Assembly (NCBI GenBank): GCA_029593915.1
Contig: CP046147.1
Span: 1,302,001-1,366,000, forward strand
Length of the DNA stretch: 64,000 nt
DNA from: Candidatus Lucifugimonas marina
GTDB taxonomy: Bacteria; Chloroflexota; Dehalococcoidia; Lucifugimonadales; Lucifugimonadaceae
Direction: 5' to 3'
Shown here: positions 1 to 8,175 of the stretch, piece after piece
Position numbering within the stretch: the first letter of the stretch is position 1
How the letters are laid out: every line of letters starts with the position of its first letter
Position numbers and translations under genes: made by a program
The notes under the pieces: generated by a model
What the model was told of the DNA's origin: nothing
Database searches by the model: none
Seen by the model: only the letters and a program-made list of their open reading frames with translations

Positions 1-51
1 TGATAAACGATGGCGACCCAGCTTCGAACTCATTTACGGACTCAAATGGGA

Positions 52-79
52 TTCCCGAGTGCATCAGAGGTATCTCGTT
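52..79 (+). repeat. Intergenic repeat family A, copy 1
   Basis: This copy begins TTCCCGAGTGCATC and ends GTATCTCGTT. It matches two other intergenic stretches, at 5429-5465 and (inverted) 39994-40021, whose shared core is TTCCCGAGTG followed by GGGATCTCG. Bases 1-232 otherwise hold no gene that I can support; stop codons open the window in the forward frame. Confidence 0.45.
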
Positions 80-232
80 CAAACGCAACTATTTTCCATG
101 TCGGCGCGGTTTATCCCGTGCGTTGGTAGTTCTTGAGCAGTCGTCCGTAATCTCTCCTAAGCGTCGGGAAGTCGCAATCCGCCCGAGGAGGGAGTCAGCT
201 GTTCAAATATAAAAAGTGCTTTGTGCTTTTGA

Positions 233-802
233 TCAGCCAGCGAGCAGTGCATCGAGTTGTTCAGCGAGTTGTTCTTCGCCGATGATGCCGGTCCACGTTC
301 GTGCAATGTTGTGGTTCTTGTCGAGGAACACAGTCGTTGGGAACGAGAAAACTTCGTAGCCGAACTGAACTTTCGACTCGACATCAGGCATCGATGGGTA
401 AGTGAGTCCTAGCTCCCGAACGAAAGCCTGACCGTTTGCTGCAGAGTCGAGTCCGAGCTGCTGTACGCCGATGAACGCAACATCATCCCCATACGTTTCG
501 TACGAAGCCTGGAGGTCAGGCATTTCAGCTCGGCAAGGCGGGCATGAAGGGAACCAGAAGTTGACTAGAACGGGTTTTCCCTCGTGCATTTCGAGATTAA
601 ATGCGCCGTGTTCGAAGGTTTCGCCTGTGATCGCCGGGGCCGTTCCAACTTCTCCGTTTGAACTGCCAGCAGCAACTTCTGCAATTGATCCCTGCGGCGG
701 ATCTTCGCTACCGCAAGCGACTGCGGCAATCGCCATCAGCCCAAGAAGTACAAGCAACCAAGTTCGGCTGAAGATGAGTTTCTGGCGGTCAGTTCGATCC
801 AT
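233..802 (-). CDS. TlpA/ResA-like thioredoxin-fold lipoprotein
   Basis: Predicted membrane-anchored thiol-disulfide oxidoreductase acting outside the cytoplasm. The N-terminus has a basic stretch, a hydrophobic helix and a lipobox-like AVAC with the lipidated Cys at about residue 30. A low-complexity linker follows, then a thioredoxin domain with the redox motif CPPC (Cys87-Cys90) after NFWFPS, typical of TlpA/ResA. The cis-Pro region (FPTTVFLD) is also present. At 189 residues the length is normal. The start is ATG at 802 with GGAG about 11 bases upstream. Relatives of this family reduce apocytochrome c or copper-site cysteines, but no cytochrome maturation gene is nearby, so the substrate is unknown. 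It lies downstream of and in the same orientation as the glyS gene. Confidence 0.9.
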   Translation of the reverse strand: MDRTDRQKLIFSRTWLLVLLGLMAIAAVACGSEDPPQGSIAEVAAGSSNGEVGTAPAITGETFEHGAFNLEMHEGKPVLVNFWFPSCPPCRAEMPDLQASYETYGDDVAFIGVQQLGLDSAANGQAFVRELGLTYPSMPDVESKVQFGYEVFSFPTTVFLDKNHNIARTWTGIIGEEQLAEQLDALLAG

Positions 803-917
803 TTGGGCAATTGCTCCGAAAGCGACGGTGATTCAGCGTGCACTATGAGTTTGATGTTGTTTGCGATCTCATCGATGCGATCAGGCTACGCTCGACCGAG
901 AGCTGAGCAAACGCCTT

Positions 918-957
918 GACGTGAGATGCACATAGAGTTGTACGCACACCTCACGTC
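918..957. other. Inverted repeat between glyS and the TlpA-like gene
   Basis: GACGTGAG (918-925) is repeated inverted as CTCACGTC (950-957), with partial inner pairing. A T-run follows on the plus strand (about 963-969), but no plus-strand gene ends here. It could be a processing hairpin, or a terminator for antisense transcription. Function not established. Confidence 0.3.
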
Positions 958-972
958 GTTGGTTTTTTTGGG

Positions 973-2310
973 TTATCCCTGGCAGTCGGCTCTCATTGTG
1001 TTGAGCTGCTCGCGAATTGCAGCTTCGAGGTTATCAATTGGAACTCGAACCTGTTCCATAGTGTCTCTATTGCGGATCGTGACCGAATCATCGTCGAGCG
1101 TGTCGAAGTCGACTGTTACGCATAGCGGGGTTCCGATTTCGTCCTGTCGGCGGTAACGTCGGCCGATGCTCTGAGTGTCATCGTACTGTGCGTTGAAGTT
1201 TGCCAACAAAAGATCGTACACGCGGCGCGCTGTAGGGCTGAGTGTGTCTTTCTTCGAGAGCGGGAGCACTGCCACCTGGAACGGAGCAATATCGGGGTGG
1301 AAGCGAAGAACCACTCGCATGTCTTTGCCTTCACCTTCCTCATCGTAGGCGTCGAGCAAGAATGCGAGGGCCGAGCGGTCGGCGCCCATCGCAGGTTCGA
1401 CCACGAAAGGAACGTATCGTTCTTTCTTCTGGTCGTCGAAGTATGAAAGATCCTTGCCGGATTTTTCGGCGTGCGCTTTCAGGTCGAAATCAGTTCGGTT
1501 TGAAATCGTTTCGAGTTCACCCCAACCCCACGGAAACTCGTACTCAACGTCGGCTGAAGCCTTCGAATAGTGAGGCAGTTCGTCGGCGTCGTGAACTCGA
1601 AGCATGAGCTTTTCGCCACGGATACCGAACTTCTTGAACCAGTCCATCGAAAAGTTCATCCAGTAGTCGTGCCAATCATCATCGGTGCCAGGCTCACAGA
1701 AGAACTCCATCTCCATCTGTTCGAACTCTCGGGTTCGGAAGGTGAAGTTTCCGGGAGTGATTTCATTTCGGAATGATTTACCAATCTGCGCAATACCGAA
1801 AGGGATTTTCTTTCGAGAGCTTGTTTGAACGTTCTCGAAATTCACGAACATTGCCTGAGCGGTTTCGGGACGTAGATAAACGGTGGCGCTTGAGTCTTCA
1901 ACTGGTCCCATGAATGTTTTGAACATGAGGTTGAACTGCCGTGGCTCGCCGAAAGCACCGCCACAATCGGGGCAGGTGTCGCCCTCGATCTGGTCTTGAC
2001 GGAATCGACGGTGACATTCCTGACATTCGACAAGAGGATCGGTGAAGCTGTCGAGGTGACCTGATGCAACCCATACGTCTGGGTGCATGAGAATCGAAGC
2101 GTCGATACCGACAACATCGTCTCGTTCTCGCACCATCGACTTCCACCATGCGTCTTTTACGTTGCGTTTGAGTTCAACTCCAACTGGCCCATAATCCCAA
2201 ACACTGGAGAGTCCGCCGTAAATCTCGGAACTCTGGAAGACGAATCCACGTCGTTTAGCGAGTGAAACTATTGTGTCGAGAGTAGTACCGGTAAGAGTGC
2301 GCTTGGCCAA
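973..2310 (-). CDS. glyS: Glycyl-tRNA synthetase, dimeric (alpha2) type
   Basis: Charges tRNA-Gly with glycine in the cytoplasm. At 445 residues it is the single-chain alpha2 class II form, not the alpha/beta tetramer. Visible are the N-terminal [12 protein letters not shown] segment, a zinc-knuckle-like CQEC/CPDC pair near residues 97-118, motif 2 (FRNEITPGN...[10 protein letters not shown]), motif 3 ([14 protein letters not shown]) and a C-terminal anticodon-binding domain. The start is UUG at 2310, supported by AGGAG eight bases upstream; no in-frame ATG lies close by. A terminator-like hairpin sits about 45 bases upstream on the same strand (2354-2382), suggesting leader attenuation. The gene is divergent from the SDR at 2517. 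Confidence 0.97.
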   Translation of the reverse strand: MAKRTLTGTTLDTIVSLAKRRGFVFQSSEIYGGLSSVWDYGPVGVELKRNVKDAWWKSMVRERDDVVGIDASILMHPDVWVASGHLDSFTDPLVECQECHRRFRQDQIEGDTCPDCGGAFGEPRQFNLMFKTFMGPVEDSSATVYLRPETAQAMFVNFENVQTSSRKKIPFGIAQIGKSFRNEITPGNFTFRTREFEQMEMEFFCEPGTDDDWHDYWMNFSMDWFKKFGIRGEKLMLRVHDADELPHYSKASADVEYEFPWGWGELETISNRTDFDLKAHAEKSGKDLSYFDDQKKERYVPFVVEPAMGADRSALAFLLDAYDEEGEGKDMRVVLRFHPDIAPFQVAVLPLSKKDTLSPTARRVYDLLLANFNAQYDDTQSIGRRYRRQDEIGTPLCVTVDFDTLDDDSVTIRNRDTMEQVRVPIDNLEAAIREQLNTMRADCQG

Positions 2311-2353
2311 TTGAGTTGCTCCTGCAGTCCACGCCGGGCTGGCGTGTCGGCAA

Positions 2354-2382
2354 TAAAAAATGCGCCCGCTGACTGCGGACGC
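2354..2382 (-). terminator. Terminator-like hairpin in the glyS leader
   Basis: On the minus strand an eight-pair stem, GCGTCCGC / GCGGGCGC with one G-U pair and loop AGTCA, is followed by CATTTTTTATT. No minus-strand gene lies upstream that it could end, so it may be an attenuator between the glyS promoter and the UUG start. I could not find the conserved T-box sequence, so the sensing mechanism is unknown. Confidence 0.45.
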
Positions 2383-2395
2383 TCCTTAAATTCTA

Positions 2396-2416
2396 CAGTC
2401 GGAAACTCAGAATGAC
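2396..2416. repeat. Intergenic repeat family B, copy 1
   Basis: GAAACTCAGAATGACA in the glyS/SDR divergent region matches GAAACTCAGGATGACA at 9946-9961 in 15 of 16 positions. The fuller form, CTTCGAGAAACTCAGGATGACA, resembles a short repeat I recall from many bacterial intergenic regions. Confidence 0.35.
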
Positions 2417-2516
2417 AGTCTGAATTGAGTGCGGGTGAATTTTGGGTGTTCTATTATTTGCGCATCCAAAACATCTACAGGTGCGATGCACTGAGTAAAG
2501 CAGGAGAATAGAATCC

Positions 2517-3359
2517 ATGGCTAGCCCGATGGCAGGACAGCTTCAAGACAAGGTGGCATTGATTACGGGGGCCGGGCGAGGAATTGGCGCAGGTATTGCC
2601 AACGTGCTGGTCGAACGGGGCGCAGCCGTAGCCGTTTGTGACCTCGATGGGGCTGCGGCACAGGAAACCGCCGATGCGATCAATGCCGCAGGCGGTAAGG
2701 CGATCGGCGGAGCGGTTGACGTGACCGATCCTGAATCGCTTGATCACTTCGCAGGTCGAACAATTTCTGAACTCGGTGGAATCGACATTTGTGTTCCGAA
2801 CGCAGGTGTGATCGGCGGGCGCGGATTCGCCGAGCGCAAAGATTTCACCAAGCAAGACTGGGACATGACTTTCGCAGTGAATGTTCAGGGTCTTACCAAT
2901 ACGACCGATGCCGTCAAAGAACACATGAAAGATCGTGAGCAGGGCAAGATTGTGATCATTGCATCTCACGGCGGTCGAAAACCCCGGGGAATCGGCGATA
3001 AAGGTCGAGGGAACGCACAGCACCCTTACTTGGTCTCAAAGGCTGCTGCGATTCAGTACACACATCTTCTAGCTATGGAGCTCGGTGGATACAACATCAA
3101 CGTGAATGCAGTTTGCCCGGGTAGGCTGTGGACGCCTATGTGGCAGGCGATTGCGCAGAACCACAAGGATTTAAATCCTGATTTCGCTGAGATGACTCCC
3201 TACGAGATTTTCATTGATCAGATCAAGGCGATCATGCCGTTAGGTCGGGAACAGACTCCTGAAGATATCGGCAAGACGGTTGCTTTCTTGGCTTCAGACG
3301 ATTCGTCGGAGATCACTGGACAGGCGATCAACGTGAACGGCGGAGCAGCGTTTGATTAG
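2517..3359 (+). CDS. SDR family NAD(P)-dependent oxidoreductase
   Basis: Classical short-chain dehydrogenase/reductase of about 280 residues. The Rossmann motif is TGAGRGIG, the structural motif NAG (VPNAGVIGG), and the active site includes a Ser in the IIASHGG strand and YLVSK (Tyr-x3-Lys). The C-terminus ends GQAINVNGGAAFD as in this family. A substrate-loop insertion follows PGRLWTPMW, with a long DQIKAIMPLGREQ segment that is common in SDRs acting on alcohols or hydroxy acids. The start is ATG at 2517 with AGGAG ten bases upstream; a second Met is four codons on. It is followed in the same direction by an SRPBCC protein and an amidase, possibly one transcription unit. The substrate is unknown. 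Confidence 0.93.
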   Translation: MASPMAGQLQDKVALITGAGRGIGAGIANVLVERGAAVAVCDLDGAAAQETADAINAAGGKAIGGAVDVTDPESLDHFAGRTISELGGIDICVPNAGVIGGRGFAERKDFTKQDWDMTFAVNVQGLTNTTDAVKEHMKDREQGKIVIIASHGGRKPRGIGDKGRGNAQHPYLVSKAAAIQYTHLLAMELGGYNINVNAVCPGRLWTPMWQAIAQNHKDLNPDFAEMTPYEIFIDQIKAIMPLGREQTPEDIGKTVAFLASDDSSEITGQAINVNGGAAFD

Positions 3360-3448
3360 GGTGCCAGTGGGCACGGTTTCAGAATGGTGGGGAATAGTCG
3401 GTTTGTAAGTGAAGTAGACGGTTCGGGTAGTACGTGAGGAGGACTGGT

Positions 3449-3928
3449 ATGGCGACTATCGGTACATCAGGTTCGGGGACTATCAACAAACCTGCCGAAG
3501 AGGTTTGGAAGTTCATGGCCGACCCGGCGTTGTTGCATCACTGGGTGAAAGATATTGAGTCTGGCGGAGAGTGGATTAACGGTGGTACGGACGGTGTGGT
3601 TGGTTCTCGGTACAGGGTCGACTATTCATACGGTCGGAAAACCAACGAGATTGTCTTCGAGGTTACTGCTTCTGAGTCGCCTCGACGATTTGCTGTGAAT
3701 ACGGTTTCAGGACCCTATCCGATCACCGCCGACTACATTCTTGCTTCTGCCAACGATGGGCAATCCACGGACGTTAAGTTTGAAATGGTCGCCAGATCAG
3801 ACTCTAAATTCACCGCTGTGATGTTTCTACTCACTGGTTGGTTCGCTGGTTATTTCATGAAACGACAGTTGAACAAGGAATTGGTTGATTTACAGGTCGC
3901 AATGTCCGCAGGAGTGCATTCCGAATAG
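3449..3928 (+). CDS. SRPBCC family (START-like) protein
   Basis: Small helix-grip protein of about 159 residues, of the polyketide cyclase/dehydrase or ligand-binding SRPBCC type. The N-terminal pattern INKPAEEVWKFMADP with tryptophan-rich HHWVKDIE matches the family start, and strands continue to a C-terminal amphipathic helix. The start is ATG at 3449, because GAGGAGG lies just upstream; a GTG 15 bases earlier would bury that ribosome-binding site inside the gene. The amidase gene follows after a 17-base gap. The ligand is unknown. The hydrophobic stretch FTAVMFLLTGWFAGYF near the C-terminus could associate with membrane. Confidence 0.8.
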   Translation: MATIGTSGSGTINKPAEEVWKFMADPALLHHWVKDIESGGEWINGGTDGVVGSRYRVDYSYGRKTNEIVFEVTASESPRRFAVNTVSGPYPITADYILASANDGQSTDVKFEMVARSDSKFTAVMFLLTGWFAGYFMKRQLNKELVDLQVAMSAGVHSE

Positions 3929-3945
3929 TTCGCTAGAGGTTTTTG

Positions 3946-5382
3946 ATGAATGATCGAGATTTGATGTTTTTACCGGCGCACGAGCAGCGCCGAATGATTG
4001 CTAATGGCGAGATTTCGTCGGTTGAGATGACCGAGGCTTCATTGCGCCGAATCGCTGAACTTGAGCCGAAGCTGAATGCGTTCATTACTCTCGATGAGGA
4101 AGGTGCTTTGCAGGCCGCCGCAGAGGCAGATGAGCGTCGGGCTGCTGATGGCTCAACTGGAGCGCTGAACGGGGTCCCAATCGCTGTGAAGGATCTCGAG
4201 GTCACAAAAGGGCTTCGAACTACCCTCGGCAGTTCGTTTTTCGAAGATTGGCTTCCAGACTACGACTCGGTAGCAGTAGAACGATTGCGAGCTACGGGCG
4301 CAGTTATTCTCGGCAAAACGAACACCCCTGAATTTGGTAACCGTGAAGAGACATTCACGAACGTTGCTCCAACGTGCAATAACCCCTGGGATACATCACG
4401 CATGCCGGGAGGTTCGAGCGGCGGAACAGCAGCGGCAATCGCTTCGGGAATGTGCTCAATAGGAACAGGCTCCGATGGTGGCGGGTCGGTTCGACTTCCC
4501 GCTTCATTTTGTGGAATTTTTGGACACAAGCCAACACACGGTCGAATACCTCGCTTTGGTGGGCAGGCGAAACCTGCTTACAACTCGGCGGGGACCAGCG
4601 GACCGATGTCGAACGACGTTCGCGATTCTGCAATTCTGAATCAGGCTCTCGCCGGCTTCGATGCCCGTGATCCCGGCTCGGTGAACGCGCAAGTGCCTGA
4701 CTATCTGGCCGAGATTGATTCCGGCGTGAAGGGTATGCGGATTGGCACGACGATGACTCTCGGTATTTCTGACGTGAACGACGATATTGCGACTGCTGTG
4801 GAGGCTTCTTGGTCAGCGTTCAGCGAGCAGGGTGCGAAAGTCGAACCGCTGGAGATAGAGTTCGACCCGATTCCGCGTGATGCGTGGTGGACTCTTTGGA
4901 CGGCTGGGCAAGTTGCAATGTACGGCCATCTCGCTGAAGAAGATCCTGAAAGGCTGATGTCTTACACCCTCGACATGATTAATCATGGCAAGACGCTCAC
5001 CGGTGGAGACGTTTCGACAGCTTTGCGTGATGTTCAGAATTTGCAGCTGAAAATGCATCAGCTTTTTGAAGAGTTTGACCTTGTGCTGGCACCGACGAAT
5101 GCTGCAGTTGCTTGGCCTCATCTTGATCCGCCGAGTGAGATCGGCTCAAAGAAGAATGACGATCAGATGGCCGGCATCGACTACGGGGCGATTCCGTTCA
5201 CCATGGTGTTCAATTCCTCGTTCAATCCAGCTTCTTCAGTGCCAGTAGGCTTTGGTGAAGGCGGAATGCCGGTAGGGATGCAGATAATCGGCGCTTACGA
5301 TGACGACGCCACCGTTTATCGCGGAAGTCGAGCGTTCGAGGTTGCCCGGCCGTGGACTGGGACTAGACCTGCGATTTCATAG
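3946..5382 (+). CDS. Amidase (amidase signature family)
   Basis: Hydrolyses C-N amide bonds with a Lys-cisSer-Ser triad. From ATG at 3946 (AGAGG six bases upstream), the Lys lies in VAVKDLE (about K82), the cis-Ser in GGSSGGTAAA (about S157) and the nucleophile in GSDGGGSVRLPA (about S181). The length of 478 residues is typical. The C-terminal SVPVGFGEGGMPVGMQIIG segment is also characteristic. Relatives include GatA, aryl-acylamidases and 6-aminohexanoate hydrolase; no gatB or gatC lies nearby and the gene pairs with SDR and SRPBCC genes, so a catabolic amidase is more likely than tRNA amidotransferase. Substrate unresolved. Confidence 0.95.
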   Translation: MNDRDLMFLPAHEQRRMIANGEISSVEMTEASLRRIAELEPKLNAFITLDEEGALQAAAEADERRAADGSTGALNGVPIAVKDLEVTKGLRTTLGSSFFEDWLPDYDSVAVERLRATGAVILGKTNTPEFGNREETFTNVAPTCNNPWDTSRMPGGSSGGTAAAIASGMCSIGTGSDGGGSVRLPASFCGIFGHKPTHGRIPRFGGQAKPAYNSAGTSGPMSNDVRDSAILNQALAGFDARDPGSVNAQVPDYLAEIDSGVKGMRIGTTMTLGISDVNDDIATAVEASWSAFSEQGAKVEPLEIEFDPIPRDAWWTLWTAGQVAMYGHLAEEDPERLMSYTLDMINHGKTLTGGDVSTALRDVQNLQLKMHQLFEEFDLVLAPTNAAVAWPHLDPPSEIGSKKNDDQMAGIDYGAIPFTMVFNSSFNPASSVPVGFGEGGMPVGMQIIGAYDDDATVYRGSRAFEVARPWTGTRPAIS

Positions 5383-5428
5383 GTTTCCGTACTGGCAGTA
5401 GCTGTCGGACGATGTGCGAGCCCCAAAC

Positions 5429-5465
5429 TTCCCGAGTGGAGTCATCGGAATCGAGGGATCTCGGT
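5429..5465 (+). repeat. Intergenic repeat family A, copy 2
   Basis: Begins TTCCCGAGTG and ends CGAGGGATCTCGGTG, with about nine more bases in the middle than the other copies. It sits in the gap between convergent genes (5383-5593). The rest of that gap has no gene or clear terminator that I can see. Confidence 0.5.
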
Positions 5466-5593
5466 GGGAATCACCCGGCTTGCCAGATGCGGTTAACGAT
5501 CGCGGGCTTATTCGGCTAGAGCAACCCGCGAACTCTCTCCACTTCGCTTTGCTTCGGTCGAGAAGTAGGTGAGAGCCGTTTGGACCGAAGCTG

Positions 5594-6691
5594 CTAAACC
5601 TTCGAGCTTTCTTTGGACCAGATGTCGAGCATGTCCTTCATGTTTGGCGACATGCTGCGGAGCATCGAGACGATAGGAAGTCCGTATGGGCAGCGTGACT
5701 CACACTGCATGCACGAATCACAGGCGGCGTGATCGTCGATCTTGGCGATAGTCGATTCGCGCTTCTGCCATTCGTCTTCAACTCTAGAAATCTCCCACGG
5801 GAACTCGGCGAACTTTGCGGGTCCCATCGAGCGATAGTGGTTGTACATAACATCGGTACCGAGAGTTCCCGGAATTTCGATGTCTGAAGGGCAGGGCAGG
5901 CATTCCATGCATATGCGGCAACGGTCGGTCGCCAGATCGAGCGCCCACTGTGTAACTTCGGCCTCTTCGGCTTCAGAAAGCGTGTGGTCGTCCTGTGCGC
6001 CAATCGTGGCGTTTTGTTCCATCTCAGCAACAGTTGTTGCTCCGGGAACTGCGACTGCGATTGGCTGATTCATCAACCATCTCAAAGCAAGCGGGGCAGG
6101 AAGAAGACCAGTTGCGACCGGCTTCATGATCGTCACGCCTAGTTTCGTTTCGAGGGCTAGCGGAATGAGTTCTGCAAGCGGTTCACGTTCCACAATGTTT
6201 AGGGGAACTAGGAATGTGTCGAATTTGAATCGTTTGAGTGCTGCAACAAGCACTGACGGAAAAGTGTGGCCAGTAACACCGATGTGGCGAATCTTGCCGG
6301 CTTCTCGTGCTTCGAGGAGTGCTTCGAGCGGTCCGCCGAGTCGCACGTCAACGTCATCGAGATCGCTCAAAGCGTGCAGGTGATAGTTATCGATGTAGTC
6401 GGTCTGCAGTCGTTGCAGAGACTCTTCAATGTGGTTCGCAGCTTCTTCTTTGGTCTTGCCAGTGGTCTTTGAAGAGACGATTACGTTTTCGCGTTCGCCC
6501 TTCAGAGCCTTGCCCAACTTGATCTCGGAATCCCAGTAGCCGCGAGCCGTGTCGAAGTAGTTCACGCCCATGTCTAGAGCTTTGAACACGATTTCCTTCG
6601 AGTGATCGTACTCAGACGAGCCGAGCTGAGCGGCACCTAAGCCGATAGGGGCAACATTGAGTCCGGTGGCTCCGAGTGGGCGCATTTTCAT
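5594..6691 (-). CDS. Aldo/keto reductase fused to a C-terminal 4Fe-4S ferredoxin domain
   Basis: An NAD(P)H-dependent TIM-barrel oxidoreductase with an added iron-sulfur tail. The barrel shows FDTARGYWDSE (Asp47, Tyr52), Lys75 in SSKTTGK and a His in YHLHA, the usual AKR catalytic set. The last ~110 residues carry cysteine clusters CRICMECLPCP and CDSCMQCESRCPYG, arranged for 4Fe-4S binding. This architecture is known in bacterial AKR-ferredoxin proteins and suggests coupling to a one-electron carrier. The start is ATG at 6691 with GGAG eight bases upstream. It lies downstream of an enolase-superfamily gene on the same strand but is separated from it by a strong terminator. Confidence 0.93.
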   Translation of the reverse strand: MKMRPLGATGLNVAPIGLGAAQLGSSEYDHSKEIVFKALDMGVNYFDTARGYWDSEIKLGKALKGERENVIVSSKTTGKTKEEAANHIEESLQRLQTDYIDNYHLHALSDLDDVDVRLGGPLEALLEAREAGKIRHIGVTGHTFPSVLVAALKRFKFDTFLVPLNIVEREPLAELIPLALETKLGVTIMKPVATGLLPAPLALRWLMNQPIAVAVPGATTVAEMEQNATIGAQDDHTLSEAEEAEVTQWALDLATDRCRICMECLPCPSDIEIPGTLGTDVMYNHYRSMGPAKFAEFPWEISRVEDEWQKRESTIAKIDDHAACDSCMQCESRCPYGLPIVSMLRSMSPNMKDMLDIWSKESSKV

Positions 6692-6758
6692 TTGAGAATC
6701 TCCAAGAGTCGAATCGATGATCGCAACATAGTACGACGTTTCATGATTTTGCTGCTAC

Positions 6759-6803
6759 TAAAAAGGGTGGAGACAGTCACGAAAATGACCGTCTCCACCC
6801 TTT
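6759..6803 (-). terminator. Intrinsic terminator of the enolase-superfamily gene
   Basis: An 18-base inverted repeat (6762-6779 and 6786-6803, one mismatch) with a six-base loop. On the minus strand it is followed by TTTTTAG. It ends the gene at 6828-7982. Confidence 0.85.
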
Positions 6804-6827
6804 GAGATGCGTTATTTGGAGAAAGGC

Positions 6828-7982
6828 TTACCAGTCGGCGACTGAACCGTCGTTCTCGTAGTAGTACTCGCCACCAAGTTCCTTGTGGTAGCCGTAGGCT
6901 TCACCATCGTATTCCTTGGTTGCTTCTGCCTCGTCGACTTCAACACCGAGTCCTGGAGTATCCCAGAGATCGATGTGACCGTCTTTGACTTCCCACGGCT
7001 TCTTGAGCAGTCCTTCGCCTAGACCGGCGTCGACCTGTTCCTGAATTAGGAAGTTTGGCACTACTGCGTCGACTAGCATGCAGGCTGCGAGCGCCAACGG
7101 GCCAATCGCACAGTGCGGCATTATGTGCTGGTAGTAAACCTCGGCGTAGTTGGCGATTCGTTTCAACTCTGAAGGTCCACCACAGTGAGCGACATCGGGC
7201 TGGAGCAGTGAAACTGCCTGCTTTTCGATAACCTCTCGGAACTCCCAACGTGAAAGAAGTCGTTCGCCCGAAGCCAGGGGGAACGAAACCTGTTCCTGAA
7301 TTCGCTTCAGGGCGTCAGGATTTTCCTGTGGCACTGGCTCTTCAACGAACATTGGGCGCATGCCCTTGATTTCGTTGCAGACTTCAACCGCGAGTCCTGG
7401 AGTCATCTTGCCGTGGAAGTCGAAGCATAGTTCGACGTCGTCCCCAACCCACTCTCGCATTGTGTAAGCGGCTTTTACAAATTCATCGATACGTGAAGGG
7501 GGCTCGTGAGCGCGCCAAGTTCCAGCGGGACCCGCTTTGTAGGCGGTATAGCCTTTCTTCTGGAGCATGGTTAGACGTTCTCGGGAAGCTTCTAGTCCTT
7601 CGTCAGATAGGTCACGAATTCCCCAGTGAGCGTAGACACGAATCTTGTCTCGTACGTTTCCGCCCATGAGCATGTAGCTGGGTACGCCGTGATGTTTTCC
7701 GGCGATGTCCCACAGCGCAGCGTTGATAGCGGCGATGGCTGACATGTTGTGAGCACCGCCACGGAAGAACGATGATCGGTACATCTGCTGCCAGTGATGT
7801 TCGATGCGTAGCGGGTCTTTGCCCATAAGGTATTCGGCAAATTCATCGATTGCTGCGGGCACGCTCTGTGGTTTGCCTTCGAGTGTGCTTTCGGCCCAGC
7901 CTTCGATGCCGGTGTCGGTTGATATTCGAATCAGTCGCGTGCGGTTCCGCGGTGCAAACTGATCAACTCTAGTTATCTTCAT
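6828..7982 (-). CDS. Enolase-superfamily sugar-acid dehydratase (galactonate dehydratase-like)
   Basis: Mandelate racemase/muconate lactonizing enzyme family, 384 residues. It probably dehydrates an aldonic acid to a 2-keto-3-deoxy acid in the cytoplasm. Metal ligands and catalytic positions are visible: Asp in CFDFHGKMTP, Glu in FVEEPVPQ, Glu in ASGERLLSR, a His in IMPHCAIGPLAL and Glu in LIQEQ. The ending NDGSVADW closely resembles the end of DgoD-type D-galactonate dehydratases, recalled from memory. The start is ATG at 7982 with only a weak upstream ribosome-binding site. Substrate specificity in this superfamily cannot be read from sequence alone. A second, divergent paralog is at 19305-20480. 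Confidence 0.92.
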   Translation of the reverse strand: MKITRVDQFAPRNRTRLIRISTDTGIEGWAESTLEGKPQSVPAAIDEFAEYLMGKDPLRIEHHWQQMYRSSFFRGGAHNMSAIAAINAALWDIAGKHHGVPSYMLMGGNVRDKIRVYAHWGIRDLSDEGLEASRERLTMLQKKGYTAYKAGPAGTWRAHEPPSRIDEFVKAAYTMREWVGDDVELCFDFHGKMTPGLAVEVCNEIKGMRPMFVEEPVPQENPDALKRIQEQVSFPLASGERLLSRWEFREVIEKQAVSLLQPDVAHCGGPSELKRIANYAEVYYQHIMPHCAIGPLALAACMLVDAVVPNFLIQEQVDAGLGEGLLKKPWEVKDGHIDLWDTPGLGVEVDEAEATKEYDGEAYGYHKELGGEYYYENDGSVADW

Positions 7983-8140
7983 TTTTTAAGGGATTAGCTG
8001 ATTGTTCTGTATTGGGTGATACGCAAGTGCGTAGAAGGTTCAGCAGTTTGGACTCGGTAAATGCCGGGACCGGTGCTGATCCGCACAGATATTAGTCCTG
8101 ATTGAGCACGAATGGGGCGATGGTTGCTCGTGATTCGAGT

Positions 8141-8169
8141 TTGACCCGTCATATTGGAAAACCTAAGAT
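8141..8169 (+). promoter_or_regulatory. Candidate sigma-70 promoter giving a leaderless transcript
   Basis: TTGACC (8141-8146), a 17-base spacer and TAAGAT (8164-8169) form a near-consensus promoter. The ATG of the next gene begins at 8176, about where transcription should start, and there is no Shine-Dalgarno site, so the mRNA may be leaderless. Confidence 0.6.
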
Positions 8170-8175
8170 GCTCGT

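Noticed and set aside
2425..2456. Promoter for the SDR at 2517 (TTGAGT ... TATTAT)
   Set aside because: The spacer is about 21 bases, too long for a standard sigma-70 promoter.
2311..2516. T-box riboswitch before glyS
   Set aside because: The terminator is present, but I could not find the conserved T-box sequence or a convincing specifier loop by eye. Recorded only as a leader terminator.
2475..3023. 182-residue minus-strand frame opposite the SDR gene
   Set aside because: Antisense to a well-supported SDR with intact motifs; composition looks like a shadow frame.
3943..3945. TTG start for the amidase
   Set aside because: ATG directly follows and has better spacing from AGAGG.
5383..5593. 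Possible tRNA or small RNA in the gap
   Set aside because: No cloverleaf with a T-loop consensus could be drawn; the stretch instead contains repeat family A.
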